Numbered from the stretch's first letter, positions 1-6,857 are shown. The stretch is DNA of 10,680 bases from Thermodesulfatator sp. (GCA_026993045.1 JALWWR010000209.1:1-10680), one strand, 5' to 3'. A program made the numbers and translations. Notes: generated by a model from the letters alone, not told the origin.

Positions 1-531
1 CTCAAGCCCCATGTGAATTCTCGTAAGTCCGGCATTTTTCAAAGCCTCAAGTCTCTCTTCCGGCATCTTTGCTATCGTTTTTATCCTCGCATAAGCCGTA
101 ACCCTTTCGATCTCTCTTCTCTTTTCTTTATCTTTTTCGTTGTTTTCACTGTTATTATAGAGGTTACTTTGAGTTTGGATATCGTTTTCAAGGATAACCT
201 GTTTAGATTTTCCTAGTTTTTCTGGCAACTCTAAGTTCAAAAAAAGCAATAAGTTGTCTTTTAGTGGAGTCTCTTTTTGTTCAGTAGAATCGTTATCTTT
301 ATAGCTTTCTTTATTATTAAGACCTTGAAAAAGTAGTTCCAAAAAGATCGGTTCTTTAAAAGATTGGGTAGGATTTTCTGAAAGATTTTCTTTTTCGTTT
401 TCGTTAGAGGCGGACCAAGCTTGAAATATTTGCTCAAAGAGGTCTAGAAAGTTTAAGTTTGAGAGATTCCAATTTGGGCCTTGTCCCAAAATCTCGAGAA
501 AGTTTAAGCTATCCCAGAGCCCTATCTTCAT
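1..531 (-). CDS. Partial gene, radical-SAM-like protein with unusual N-terminus (runs off left edge)
   Basis: A minus-strand frame is open from an ATG at 529-531 to the left edge (177 codons, no stop; the preceding in-frame stop is at 598-600). Residues 141-177 (positions 1-111) contain ERVTAYARIKTIAKM and then AGLTRIHMGLE. This matches the strand pattern and GLE(S/T)G lead-in of radical-SAM (Elp3/NifB-type) cores, which bind S-adenosylmethionine and a 4Fe-4S cluster. Residues 1-140 do not look like that family: there is no cysteine, so no CxxxCxxC cluster motif, and residues 43-60, 72-92 and 119-140 are rich in Asn, Glu and Lys. All six arginines are AGA/AGG, unlike the CGN-rich neighbours. 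No Shine-Dalgarno sequence precedes the ATG and there is no in-frame GTG/TTG upstream. A TATTAT (minus strand, 586-591) is a possible -10 but lacks a good -35. It could be a real divergent gene, a 5'-truncated or fused gene, or a decaying pseudogene. The radical-SAM assignment is reasonable; the function is unknown. Confidence 0.55.
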   Translation of the reverse strand, partial: MKIGLWDSLNFLEILGQGPNWNLSNLNFLDLFEQIFQAWSASNENEKENLSENPTQSFKEPIFLELLFQGLNNKESYKDNDSTEQKETPLKDNLLLFLNLELPEKLGKSKQVILENDIQTQSNLYNNSENNEKDKEKRREIERVTAYARIKTIAKMPEERLEALKNAGLTRIHMGLE

Positions 532-603
532 GGCGTAGGGATGGAAAGCAAAGGCTGTGCCAGAGTTTAGACTGTCTGTTCCTTGATAATAGCGGCTTTA
601 GCG

Positions 604-670
604 CCGGAAAGGCTGACCTTTCAGGAGGAAAAATTTTCCCCTACGGAAAGAATTTCCGAAAGAATTTTCC
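604..670. promoter_or_regulatory. Cluster of GGAAA/TTTCC dyads upstream of clpB
   Basis: Three inverted repeats built on the same half-site lie in a row. They are GAAAGG-ctga-CCTTTC (607-622), near-palindromic GGAAAAATTTTCC (627-639) and CGGAAA-gaa-TTTCCG (644-658). The last overlaps a tandem direct repeat, GAAAGAATTTCC (646-657) then GAAAGAATTTTCC (658-670), which ends one base before a TTGACA box. The shared half-site and the position beside the -35 suggest an operator or activator site for the heat-shock gene clpB, or for the divergent minus-strand gene. It is not a CIRCE element (no TTAGCACTC/GAGTGCTAA), and no T-run follows the hairpins, so a terminator is unlikely. The binding protein is unknown. 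Confidence 0.4.
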
Positions 671-698
671 TTGACAGCCTAAGGGGCGTTCTTACCTT
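671..698 (+). promoter_or_regulatory. Candidate clpB promoter
   Basis: A perfect -35 consensus TTGACA lies at 671-676. The best -10 at normal spacing is TACCTT at 693-698 (16-base spacer), which matches TATAAT at only three of six positions. The preceding bases give CTTGACA, close to a heat-shock sigma -35 (CTTGAAA), but no CCCCAT-type -10 follows. A start near 705 would leave a leader of about 40 bases before clpB. The good -35 and weak -10 would fit a promoter needing an activator at the adjacent dyads; that is inference. Confidence 0.35.
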
Positions 699-743
699 AC
701 TTTTCGGATCTAGAGATTAGAAACTTAAAAGGAGGTTGGCTAG

Positions 744-3344
744 ATGCGGCTCGATAGATTTACTTTCAAGGCCCAAGACGCCCTGCAAGAGGCACAGCGG
801 ATAGCTGAGGGGCGTGGACATCAGCAACTTGAGACGGAACACTTGTTAAAGGCCTTAGTGGAGCAGGAAGGGGGCTTGGTCCCCATGCTCCTTGAACGCT
901 TGGGAGTTAACAACCGCTTGGTGTCTTCCGATCTAGACGAGTATCTGGACCAGTTGCCGCAGGTCTCAGGTACAGGATTCCAGGTTTATCTCTCCATGAC
1001 CCTGAAGCAGGTGCTAGATCGGGCGGAACGCTTGGCCCGGGAGATGCGAGACGAATATATCTCCACCGAACATCTTCTACTTTCCATCTTGGAGACCCAC
1101 ACCCAGGCGGCGCGAATCCTTCAAAACCGCGGGGTGACCAAAGATAATCTGCTGGAGGTCATCAAGCAGATTCGCAAAGGTCAACGAATTACGGATCAGA
1201 ACCCTGAAGACAAGTACCAGGCCCTTGAAAAATTTGGACGGGACCTTACGGCCCTGGCTCGGGCTGGAAAGCTCGATCCGGTAATCGGACGAGATGAAGA
1301 GATCCGGCGGGTAATTCAGATCCTCTCTCGGCGCACTAAAAACAATCCGGTCTTGGTGGGAGAGCCGGGGGTTGGGAAAACCGCTATTGTGGAGGGCCTG
1401 GCCCAAAGGATCGTCTCGGGAGATGTGCCAGATCCTTTGAAAAATAAACGTTTGGTGCAGCTGGATCTAGGAGCCCTTATCGCTGGGACTAAATTCCGAG
1501 GAGAGTTTGAAGAGCGTTTGAAGGCGGTATTAAAGGAAATTCAGGCCAGCGAAGGTGAGATCATCCTTTTTATCGATGAGATCCACACCTTGGTGGGGGC
1601 TGGGGCCGCGGAAGGGGCCATGGATGCCGCCAACATGCTCAAATCGGCCCTGGCCCGGGGAGAGCTCCACTGTATCGGTGCCACCACTCTTGATGAGTAT
1701 CGGAAACACATCGAAAAGGATCCCGCCCTGGAGCGTCGTTTCCAGCCGGTTTTGGTGGAAGAGCCTTCGGTGGAAGAGGCCATCGCTATCCTCCGCGGAC
1801 TTAAAGAAAAATACGAGGTCCACCACGGAGTTCGCATTACCGACAGTGCCATCATAGCGGCGGTTACCCTTTCTCACCGGTATATCACCGATCGTTACCT
1901 CCCAGACAAGGCCATCGACCTTATCGACGAGGCGGCGGCCAAATTGCGGATTGAGATCGATTCCATGCCCACCGAGATCGACGAGGTAGAACGCAAGATT
2001 AAGCAGTTAGAGATTGAAAAGGTGGCCCTTGAGAAGGAGACGGATCCCAAGGCCCGGGAGCGGTTGCAGAAGATAGAGTCGCAGCTGGAAGAGTTGCGGG
2101 CCAAGGCCGCGGATATGAAAAAACATTGGCAAGAAGAACGAGAGGTCATCAAGAAGATTCGGGATCTCAAGGAGAAGATAGACCAGCTGCGGATTGAAGC
2201 TCAGCAGGCTGAACGGCAAGGGGACCTCAACAAGGTAGCGGAGATCATTTACGGAAGAATCCCTCAGCTTGAAAAGGAGCTTGAGGCCGAAAACCAGCGT
2301 CTGGCTGAAATCCAAAAGGAACACCGGTTTTTAAAAGAGGAGGTAGACGCAGAAGACGTGGCCCAGATCATCGCCAAATGGACCGGGATCCCGGTGGCCC
2401 GGCTGCTAGAGTCTGAGAGGGAGAAACTCCTTAAGATGGAAGAACGTCTCAAACAGCGGGTCGTGGGGCAGGACCATGCCATCGCCGCCATCGCCAACGC
2501 CGTGCGTCGGGCCCGGGCCGGTTTGAAGGATCCTAATCGTCCTATCGGATCTTTTATGTTCCTTGGGCCCACTGGAGTGGGTAAAACCGAACTGGCCAAG
2601 GCCCTGGCGGAGTTCATGTTTGATACCGAAGAGGCCATGATCCGGATTGATATGACGGAATACATGGAGAAACACTCGGTGGCCCGGTTGATCGGCGCTC
2701 CTCCGGGATATGTGGGTTATGAGGAAGGAGGGCAGCTTACCGAAGCTGTAAGACGGCGGCCTTACTCGGTGGTCCTTTTTGATGAGATCGAAAAGGCCCA
2801 TCCCGACGTCTTTAATATCTTGCTTCAGATTCTGGATGACGGGCGTCTTACAGACGGCAAGGGCCGCACGGTGGATTTCCGCAACACCATTATCATCATG
2901 ACCTCTAACATCGGCAGCCAGTGGATCCAGGAGATCGGTGAGGAGCGGCAGGAGATGGAGCGGCGGGTGATGGAGGCCTTACGAGCTCAATTCCGTCCCG
3001 AGTTTCTAAACCGGATAGATGAGATCATCATCTTTAACCGCTTGGGCCGGGAAGAGTTGATGCGCATTGTGGACATCCAGTTGCGCTATCTCCAAGCCCG
3101 GTTGAGCGAAAAACACCTGAGCTTGGAACTTACGGAAAAGGCCCGGGAGTGGCTGGCCAATGTGGGCTATGATCCGGTCTATGGGGCCCGTCCTCTACGT
3201 CGGGCTATCCAGCGTTACATTGAGGATCCTTTGGCCATCAAACTTCTGGCCGGAGAATTTATGGAAGGGGACCACATTGTGGTAGACTATGACGAAAAGG
3301 TGGGAGAGCTAGTATTTAAAAAAGGAACGGCGGTAAAACACTAA
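744..3344 (+). CDS. clpB: ATP-dependent chaperone / disaggregase ClpB
   Basis: ClpB (Hsp100) is a cytoplasmic hexamer that pulls polypeptides out of heat-induced aggregates, working with DnaK/DnaJ/GrpE. The 866-residue length is normal for the family. Order of parts: a Clp N-terminal double repeat (about 1-145); first AAA+ domain with Walker A GEPGVGKT (206-213), pore loop KFRGE (250-254), Walker B FIDE (276-279) and the arginine pair in [10 protein letters not shown]; a long charged coiled-coil M domain (about 400-525), which separates ClpB from ClpA; then a second AAA+ domain with Walker A GPTGVGKT (608-615), pore loop GYVGY (655-659), Walker B LFDE (ending 681) and [11 protein letters not shown]. 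All catalytic motifs are intact. The first pore loop has Phe where E. coli has Tyr, a conservative change. The ATG is set by AAAGGAGGT at 728-736, 7 bases upstream. No dnaK, dnaJ or grpE is in the window. It is followed closely by fmt, so the two are probably co-transcribed. Confidence 0.98.
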   Translation: MRLDRFTFKAQDALQEAQRIAEGRGHQQLETEHLLKALVEQEGGLVPMLLERLGVNNRLVSSDLDEYLDQLPQVSGTGFQVYLSMTLKQVLDRAERLAREMRDEYISTEHLLLSILETHTQAARILQNRGVTKDNLLEVIKQIRKGQRITDQNPEDKYQALEKFGRDLTALARAGKLDPVIGRDEEIRRVIQILSRRTKNNPVLVGEPGVGKTAIVEGLAQRIVSGDVPDPLKNKRLVQLDLGALIAGTKFRGEFEERLKAVLKEIQASEGEIILFIDEIHTLVGAGAAEGAMDAANMLKSALARGELHCIGATTLDEYRKHIEKDPALERRFQPVLVEEPSVEEAIAILRGLKEKYEVHHGVRITDSAIIAAVTLSHRYITDRYLPDKAIDLIDEAAAKLRIEIDSMPTEIDEVERKIKQLEIEKVALEKETDPKARERLQKIESQLEELRAKAADMKKHWQEEREVIKKIRDLKEKIDQLRIEAQQAERQGDLNKVAEIIYGRIPQLEKELEAENQRLAEIQKEHRFLKEEVDAEDVAQIIAKWTGIPVARLLESEREKLLKMEERLKQRVVGQDHAIAAIANAVRRARAGLKDPNRPIGSFMFLGPTGVGKTELAKALAEFMFDTEEAMIRIDMTEYMEKHSVARLIGAPPGYVGYEEGGQLTEAVRRRPYSVVLFDEIEKAHPDVFNILLQILDDGRLTDGKGRTVDFRNTIIIMTSNIGSQWIQEIGEERQEMERRVMEALRAQFRPEFLNRIDEIIIFNRLGREELMRIVDIQLRYLQARLSEKHLSLELTEKAREWLANVGYDPVYGARPLRRAIQRYIEDPLAIKLLAGEFMEGDHIVVDYDEKVGELVFKKGTAVKH

Positions 3345-3355
3345 AGAGAGCTGGC

Positions 3356-3363
3356 AAGGGGGG
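3356..3363 (+). promoter_or_regulatory. Ribosome binding site choosing the fmt start
   Basis: AAGGGGGG ends five bases before the GTG at 3369. The alternative GTG at 3363 would overlap this purine run and have no usable spacing. Confidence 0.5.
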
Positions 3364-3368
3364 TGGAG

Positions 3369-4304
3369 GTGCGTTACCGAATAGTCTTCATGGGAACTCC
3401 GGAATTTGCGGTTCCGGCCCTCAAAGCCTTGATGGATACCGAAGAGGTGGTGGCGGTGGTCACTCAGCCGGATCGGCCCCGGGGCCGGGGCCAAAAAATT
3501 CGGCCTTCCCCAGTGAAAGAGGTGGCCTTGGCCGCTGGGATCCCTGTCTTAGAACCTCAGAAACTTAAAGATCCCACTTTCTTGGAGCGTCTGCGAAGTT
3601 TCTGCCCCGACTTGATAGTGGTGGCGGCTTACGGGAAGATCATCCCCCGCGAAATTTTGGAGCTGCCCCGTTACGGGTGTTGGAATATCCACGCTTCCCT
3701 TCTTCCCCAATATCGAGGCGCGGCCCCCATCCATTGGGCCTTAATAAAGGGGGAAAAGGAGACCGGGGTCACTATCATGCTGATGGATGAGGGGCTGGAT
3801 ACCGGCCCCATACTCTTAAAAAAGAAGACCGAGATTGGGGAGGAAGAGACCTTTGGCGAACTTTCCCAACGGCTAGCCCAGTTGGGAGCAGAAGCCATCG
3901 TAGAGGCCCTGGCCTTGAGCAAGGAAAACCGACTTGAACCCTGCCCCCAGTCTGAGGAAGGGGCAAGCTACGCCCCGCCTCTTGAAAAAGATATGGCCAA
4001 GCTGGACTTTTCTCGCCCGGCCAGCGAGCTCGCCGGCCTTATCCGGGCTTTAGATCCCAAACCTGGGGCCTATACCTTTTGGCAGGGGAAAAGACTGAAA
4101 CTCTTTCGTCCCAAGGTTTTAGAGGGAGACTCTCTGAAACCGGTGGGGCAGATAAAAGAACTCCGGGAAGAGGGCTTGGTAATAACTACCGGAAAAGGGC
4201 TCCTCTTGGTAAGAGAACTCCAGCTAGAAGGCAAAAGACGTCTTCCGGTAAAGGAGTTCCTTAAAGGGCATCCTCTAAAACCCGGAGACCTTTTGCCCTC
4301 TTAG
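3369..4304 (+). CDS. fmt: Methionyl-tRNA formyltransferase
   Basis: Transfers a formyl group from 10-formyltetrahydrofolate to Met-tRNA(fMet), making the initiator tRNA for bacterial translation. From the GTG at 3369 it is 311 residues, a normal length. The N-terminal formyltransferase fold opens with RIVFMGTPEFAVPAL and carries the catalytic Asn, His and Asp as N106, H108 (in WNIHASLLPQYRGAAPIH) and D144 (in MDEGLDTGPIL). The basic loop PDRPRGRGQKIRPSPVKE (34-51) fits the tRNA-contact loop. The C-terminal domain, from about residue 205, is complete. An in-frame GTG at 3363 is possible but lies inside the purine-rich AAGGGGGG (3356-3363), which is better placed as ribosome binding site for 3369. 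The gene begins 24 bases after clpB. Its usual partner def (peptide deformylase) is not adjacent. Its TAG overlaps the opposing nikR stop. Confidence 0.96.
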   Translation: MRYRIVFMGTPEFAVPALKALMDTEEVVAVVTQPDRPRGRGQKIRPSPVKEVALAAGIPVLEPQKLKDPTFLERLRSFCPDLIVVAAYGKIIPREILELPRYGCWNIHASLLPQYRGAAPIHWALIKGEKETGVTIMLMDEGLDTGPILLKKKTEIGEEETFGELSQRLAQLGAEAIVEALALSKENRLEPCPQSEEGASYAPPLEKDMAKLDFSRPASELAGLIRALDPKPGAYTFWQGKRLKLFRPKVLEGDSLKPVGQIKELREEGLVITTGKGLLLVRELQLEGKRRLPVKEFLKGHPLKPGDLLPS

Positions 4305-4720
4305 CTCAAGTCTTTTCCGGTGGTGGTCATAGAGAGGCTGCAATGTAAAATGCCTTTTAGGGCCTTAATACGGTCGCTTAACTCTCGGATTTGGCCCGCT
4401 CCCCCCTTTACTATCACCACCTCTAGGCAATGATCATGGTCTAAATGGATATGCTGCGCGGATATGATATTGAGATAATATGCGTGTTGCAGATCAATGA
4501 GACGATCCGTTAGTTCCCTTTTGTGATGATCATAGACATAAGTGATGGTTCCCACCACCTCTTTTTGAGTTTCTCGCCATTCTTCTTCTACTAATCTTTC
4601 CCGAATAAGATCTCGGATGGCCTCCGAACGGTTGGAATAGTGTTTACGCTTGAGATATTGGTCAAATTTTTTTAGCAAAGAGGCCGGAATAGAGACTCCG
4701 AATCGAATGAGGTCACTCAT
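4301..4720 (-). CDS. nikR: Nickel-responsive transcriptional regulator NikR
   Basis: NikR is a tetrameric repressor that binds DNA when loaded with Ni(II) and typically shuts off nickel uptake or nickel-enzyme genes. This 139-residue protein has an N-terminal ribbon-helix-helix DNA-binding domain (1-50; RFGVSIPASLLKKFD strand, then NRSEAIRDLIRERL helix) and a C-terminal ACT-type metal domain. The four high-affinity square-planar nickel ligands are present by alignment with E. coli H76, H87, H89 and C95: H79 (LQHAY), H90 and H92 (QHIHLDHDHC) and C98. After H79, the usual His-His-Asp run is Tyr-Tyr-Leu, a local deviation. The ATG lies inside the nfeD stop (ATGA, 4717-4720), preceded by a strong GGAGGAG (4726-4732) within the end of nfeD, so it is translated with nfeD. 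No nickel transporter or hydrogenase gene is in the window, and I find no GTATGA/TCATAC operator pair here, so its targets lie elsewhere. Confidence 0.95.
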   Translation of the reverse strand: MSDLIRFGVSIPASLLKKFDQYLKRKHYSNRSEAIRDLIRERLVEEEWRETQKEVVGTITYVYDHHKRELTDRLIDLQHAYYLNIISAQHIHLDHDHCLEVVIVKGGAGQIRELSDRIKALKGILHCSLSMTTTGKDLS

Positions 4721-6021
4721 GGTCTCTCCTCCGTTTGGGAAGTGCTGGAAGTCAGAGGCTCCACTTTAAGGGTTAGGCCCTTTTGAGACACTACCTTGAT
4801 CGGGGTGTGGGGAGGGATAGGGCTTTCAGCGAAAGCCTGCCAGATCTCACCTTGGACAAAGACTTGGCCCCCTTTAGGGGTAACGAGGCTCAAGGTGCGC
4901 CCTTCAAGGCCTATCAGACCTTCCGGTCCGGAGACCGGCTGGCGGCGAAGGGCCTTAGCGGCCAGATAAGTCAAGACCAGGAAAAACAAAGTAATGACCG
5001 TGACCACCGGAATAAGGAAACTGTAAGGCAAGGCCAGGGCTGGAGGGTTTTTCCCAAAAAGCATCAGAGAACCCAGAAAGAGACAGATGGTGGCTGCCAG
5101 GGCTAAAAGGCCGTAACTGGTGATCTTGATCTCTAAGAAGTAAAGGAGTCCCGAAAGGAGGATAAGGATGAGGCCGGCATAGTTTACCGGAAGGACATGC
5201 AAGGCGAAGAGGGCCAAGATCAAACACATGGCTCCCAGTACTCCTGGGAAGATGGCTCCTGGGTGTGAAAGCTCGAAGTAAAGCCCCGCCAGGCCCAACA
5301 TGAGAAGAAAATAGGCTATCTGGGGGTGGGCCAAAAACCGCAGGACCTTGGTCTTGAGATCCTCTTTAAAAAAGACCAGGGTGGCCCCTTGGGTGTGGAG
5401 GGTTCGGGTTTGACCTTTGAGTGGCACTTTTCGGCCTTCTAGTTGGGCTAGGAGTTCTTGGGCGCTGGAGGCCATGAGATCTACAACCCCTTTCTTGAGG
5501 GCTTCCTCGGCAGTCAAAGTTCGGCTCTTGGTGACCGCTTTTTCGGCGAACTTGAGGTTGCGCCTCCGCAACTTGGCCAAGCTCCGGGCCCAGGCTGCAA
5601 GATCGTTTTCGATCTTCTCTAGGGTTTTGGGGTCCATCTTGCCTCCGGTGAGAGTTACTGGATGGGCCGCCCCCAGATGGGTGCCAGGAGCCATGGCGGC
5701 CACGTGGGCTGCCAGCACCAGGAAGGTGCCGGCTGAGGCGGCCCGGGCCCCGGCGGGAGCCACGTACACCACGATGGGCACCTTGGAGGCCAACATGGCC
5801 TTAACGATCTGGCGGGTAGATTCCACCAGGCCCCCAGGGGTGTCTAACTGCCAGATCACGGCCTCAAAGGCTTCCCTTTGGGCGGTGTCTAGGGTTTGGA
5901 GCAAGAAGTTGGCGGTAACGGGAGTGATGGCTTCATCAATGGTAACCCACAGGACCTGGGCCCCTAAGGTTAGGCTTGGAAGTCCCCACCAGATAGCCAG
6001 GATTAACAGGAGTTTTTTCAT
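4717..6021 (-). CDS. nfeD: NfeD-family membrane-bound serine protease (ClpP-class, NfeD1b type)
   Basis: Long NfeD proteins join a ClpP-like serine protease domain, facing outward from the membrane, to transmembrane helices and a C-terminal OB-fold. The studied archaeal relative (P. horikoshii 1510) cleaves a membrane partner of the stomatin family. Here the 434-residue protein starts with a signal peptide (about 1-20, MKKLLLILAIWW...). It has a crotonase/ClpP-type protease domain with LDTPGG (59-64), the nucleophile Ser96 in ARAASAG, the downstream MAPGTHLGAAHPV, and Lys136 in KIEND as the likely dyad base. Several membrane helices follow (about 235-355), then the soluble NfeD OB-fold (about 365-425). 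The longest frame begins at a TTG (6033), but the ATG at 6019-6021 overlaps the udg stop as ATGA and directly precedes the signal peptide, so it is preferred. The expected neighbouring stomatin/slipin gene is absent; nikR follows instead, also by ATGA overlap. The family is secure; the substrate is unknown. Confidence 0.92.
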   Translation of the reverse strand: MKKLLLILAIWWGLPSLTLGAQVLWVTIDEAITPVTANFLLQTLDTAQREAFEAVIWQLDTPGGLVESTRQIVKAMLASKVPIVVYVAPAGARAASAGTFLVLAAHVAAMAPGTHLGAAHPVTLTGGKMDPKTLEKIENDLAAWARSLAKLRRRNLKFAEKAVTKSRTLTAEEALKKGVVDLMASSAQELLAQLEGRKVPLKGQTRTLHTQGATLVFFKEDLKTKVLRFLAHPQIAYFLLMLGLAGLYFELSHPGAIFPGVLGAMCLILALFALHVLPVNYAGLILILLSGLLYFLEIKITSYGLLALAATICLFLGSLMLFGKNPPALALPYSFLIPVVTVITLFFLVLTYLAAKALRRQPVSGPEGLIGLEGRTLSLVTPKGGQVFVQGEIWQAFAESPIPPHTPIKVVSQKGLTLKVEPLTSSTSQTEERP

Positions 6022-6686
6022 GGGGAAGCCCAAAGACTCTTGAAAAGTTGTAAGTCCTCCCAGGCTGCCCTTTTGGCCCGGGGATTTCGCAAGAGATAAG
6101 CAGGGTGGTAAGAAGAGACCACCTGTATGTCTTCCAGTTGGTGGATTCGGCCCCGGAGTTTTGAAAGGGGCTCGCGGGAAAGAAGCAGACTGTGAGAGGC
6201 CACCGCTCCCAAGGCCAAAATAAAACGGGGTTTTACCAGACGGATTTGACGGGCTAAATAAGGCCGACAGGCCTTCATTTCTTCTTCATCCGGGGTCCGA
6301 TTTCCTGGAGGACGACACTTGACCACGTTGGTGATATAAACCTTTTCCCGGGAAAGGCCAATGGAGGCCAGCATCTTTTCTAGGAGTCTTCCGGCTTGTC
6401 CCACAAAAGGACGGCCTTCCAAGTCTTCTTCTCGTCCTGGGGCCTCGCCTACAATCATAATTTGACAAGGACAAGGGCCTTCTCCAGGAACGGCCTGAGT
6501 TCGGGTACGGTGCAAAGGGCATTTGCGACACGCCTTGATCTTCTTTTCAAGTTCTTCCAAGGTTTCGGGCACCAAGGGGTCTAAGGCCAGAAAATTTTTG
6601 AGTTCGGGATAAGCGGGCAAACGATCAACTCCTAAAAGTTTCCAATACTCTAGATAGGCCTCCAAAAGTTTAATAAAATTTTTCAC
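6018..6686 (-). CDS. udg: Family-4 uracil-DNA glycosylase, 4Fe-4S type (UDGa)
   Basis: Removes uracil, mainly from deaminated cytosine, in DNA to start base-excision repair; family 4 is heat-stable and frequent in thermophiles. The 222-residue product has the cluster-binding cysteines C53-x2-C56 (ACRKCPLH), C124 (VVKCRPPGNRTP) and C140. Motif 1 is GEAPGREED (80-88) with the family-4 glutamate, and motif 2 is SYHPAYLLRNP (192-202). About 40 residues precede the first cysteine pair. The longest frame starts at a GTG (6684-6686), where GGAG is only one base away. An inner TTG at codon 23, preceded by TAGGAG with 8-base spacing, is an alternative that would shorten the protein by 22 residues. C72 and C74 (GPCPCQ) are two further cysteines not expected as cluster ligands. 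It is the first gene of a udg-nfeD-nikR unit; its TGA overlaps the nfeD ATG. Sometimes annotated as a phage-SPO1-type DNA polymerase-related protein. Confidence 0.93.
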   Translation of the reverse strand: MKNFIKLLEAYLEYWKLLGVDRLPAYPELKNFLALDPLVPETLEELEKKIKACRKCPLHRTRTQAVPGEGPCPCQIMIVGEAPGREEDLEGRPFVGQAGRLLEKMLASIGLSREKVYITNVVKCRPPGNRTPDEEEMKACRPYLARQIRLVKPRFILALGAVASHSLLLSREPLSKLRGRIHQLEDIQVVSSYHPAYLLRNPRAKRAAWEDLQLFKSLWASP

Positions 6687-6758
6687 GCTCCAAGTTTAGC
6701 CTTGGCCTTTGGGGACGTAAAGGAGCTCGGAGAAAAAATTCTCGTATAGAAAGGGCTT

Positions 6759-6776
6759 TCGCCGTAAAGTCGGCGA
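6759..6776. other. GC-rich dyad in the udg/icd divergent gap
   Basis: A perfect six-base inverted repeat, TCGCCG-taaagt-CGGCGA, lies midway in the 171-base gap between divergent udg and icd. A smaller dyad, GAGAA-aaaa-TTCTC, lies at 6730-6743. No T-run follows either hairpin on either strand, so they do not look like terminators; an operator is possible. I could not find a convincing -35/-10 pair for either gene in this gap. Confidence 0.25.
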
Positions 6777-6847
6777 TAAGGTGTAAGGATTAAAGAGGTC
6801 TCTTGTAATTTTCCCTTTTTAAGGTAAGGCTTAGCCAAAAAATTGGT

Positions 6848-6854
6848 GGAGGAG
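6848..6854 (+). promoter_or_regulatory. Ribosome binding site choosing the icd start
   Basis: GGAGGAG ends three bases before the ATG at 6858 (five from the end of the core GGAGG). It lies within the extended frame from TTG 6843, which argues against that upstream start. Confidence 0.6.
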
Positions 6855-6857
6855 ACC

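Noticed and set aside
459..674. Plus-strand 71-codon open frame upstream of clpB
   Set aside because: It has no ribosome binding site, its peptide has no recognisable features, its C-terminus simply translates the GGAAA/TTTCC repeats, and it overlaps the control region and the opposite-strand partial gene.
1134..1136. Internal GTG in clpB as a start for a short ClpB form, as in E. coli
   Set aside because: No Shine-Dalgarno sequence precedes it, and the codons nearest the E. coli internal start contain no ATG, GTG or TTG.
3475..3492. GC palindrome GGCCCCGGGGCC and its repeat in fmt
   Set aside because: It encodes the conserved basic loop PRGRGQ of Fmt, so codon choice explains it.
4265..4299. 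Possible terminator stem at the end of fmt (AGGGCA ... TGCCCT)
   Set aside because: The six-base stem has a 23-base loop, lies inside coding sequence, and has no T-run after it on either strand.
5417..6043. Plus-strand 208-codon open frame opposite nfeD
   Set aside because: It is antisense to a well-supported protease gene. It is Ala/Arg/Ser-rich, as expected from reading a GC-rich gene backwards, and lacks any recognisable motif.
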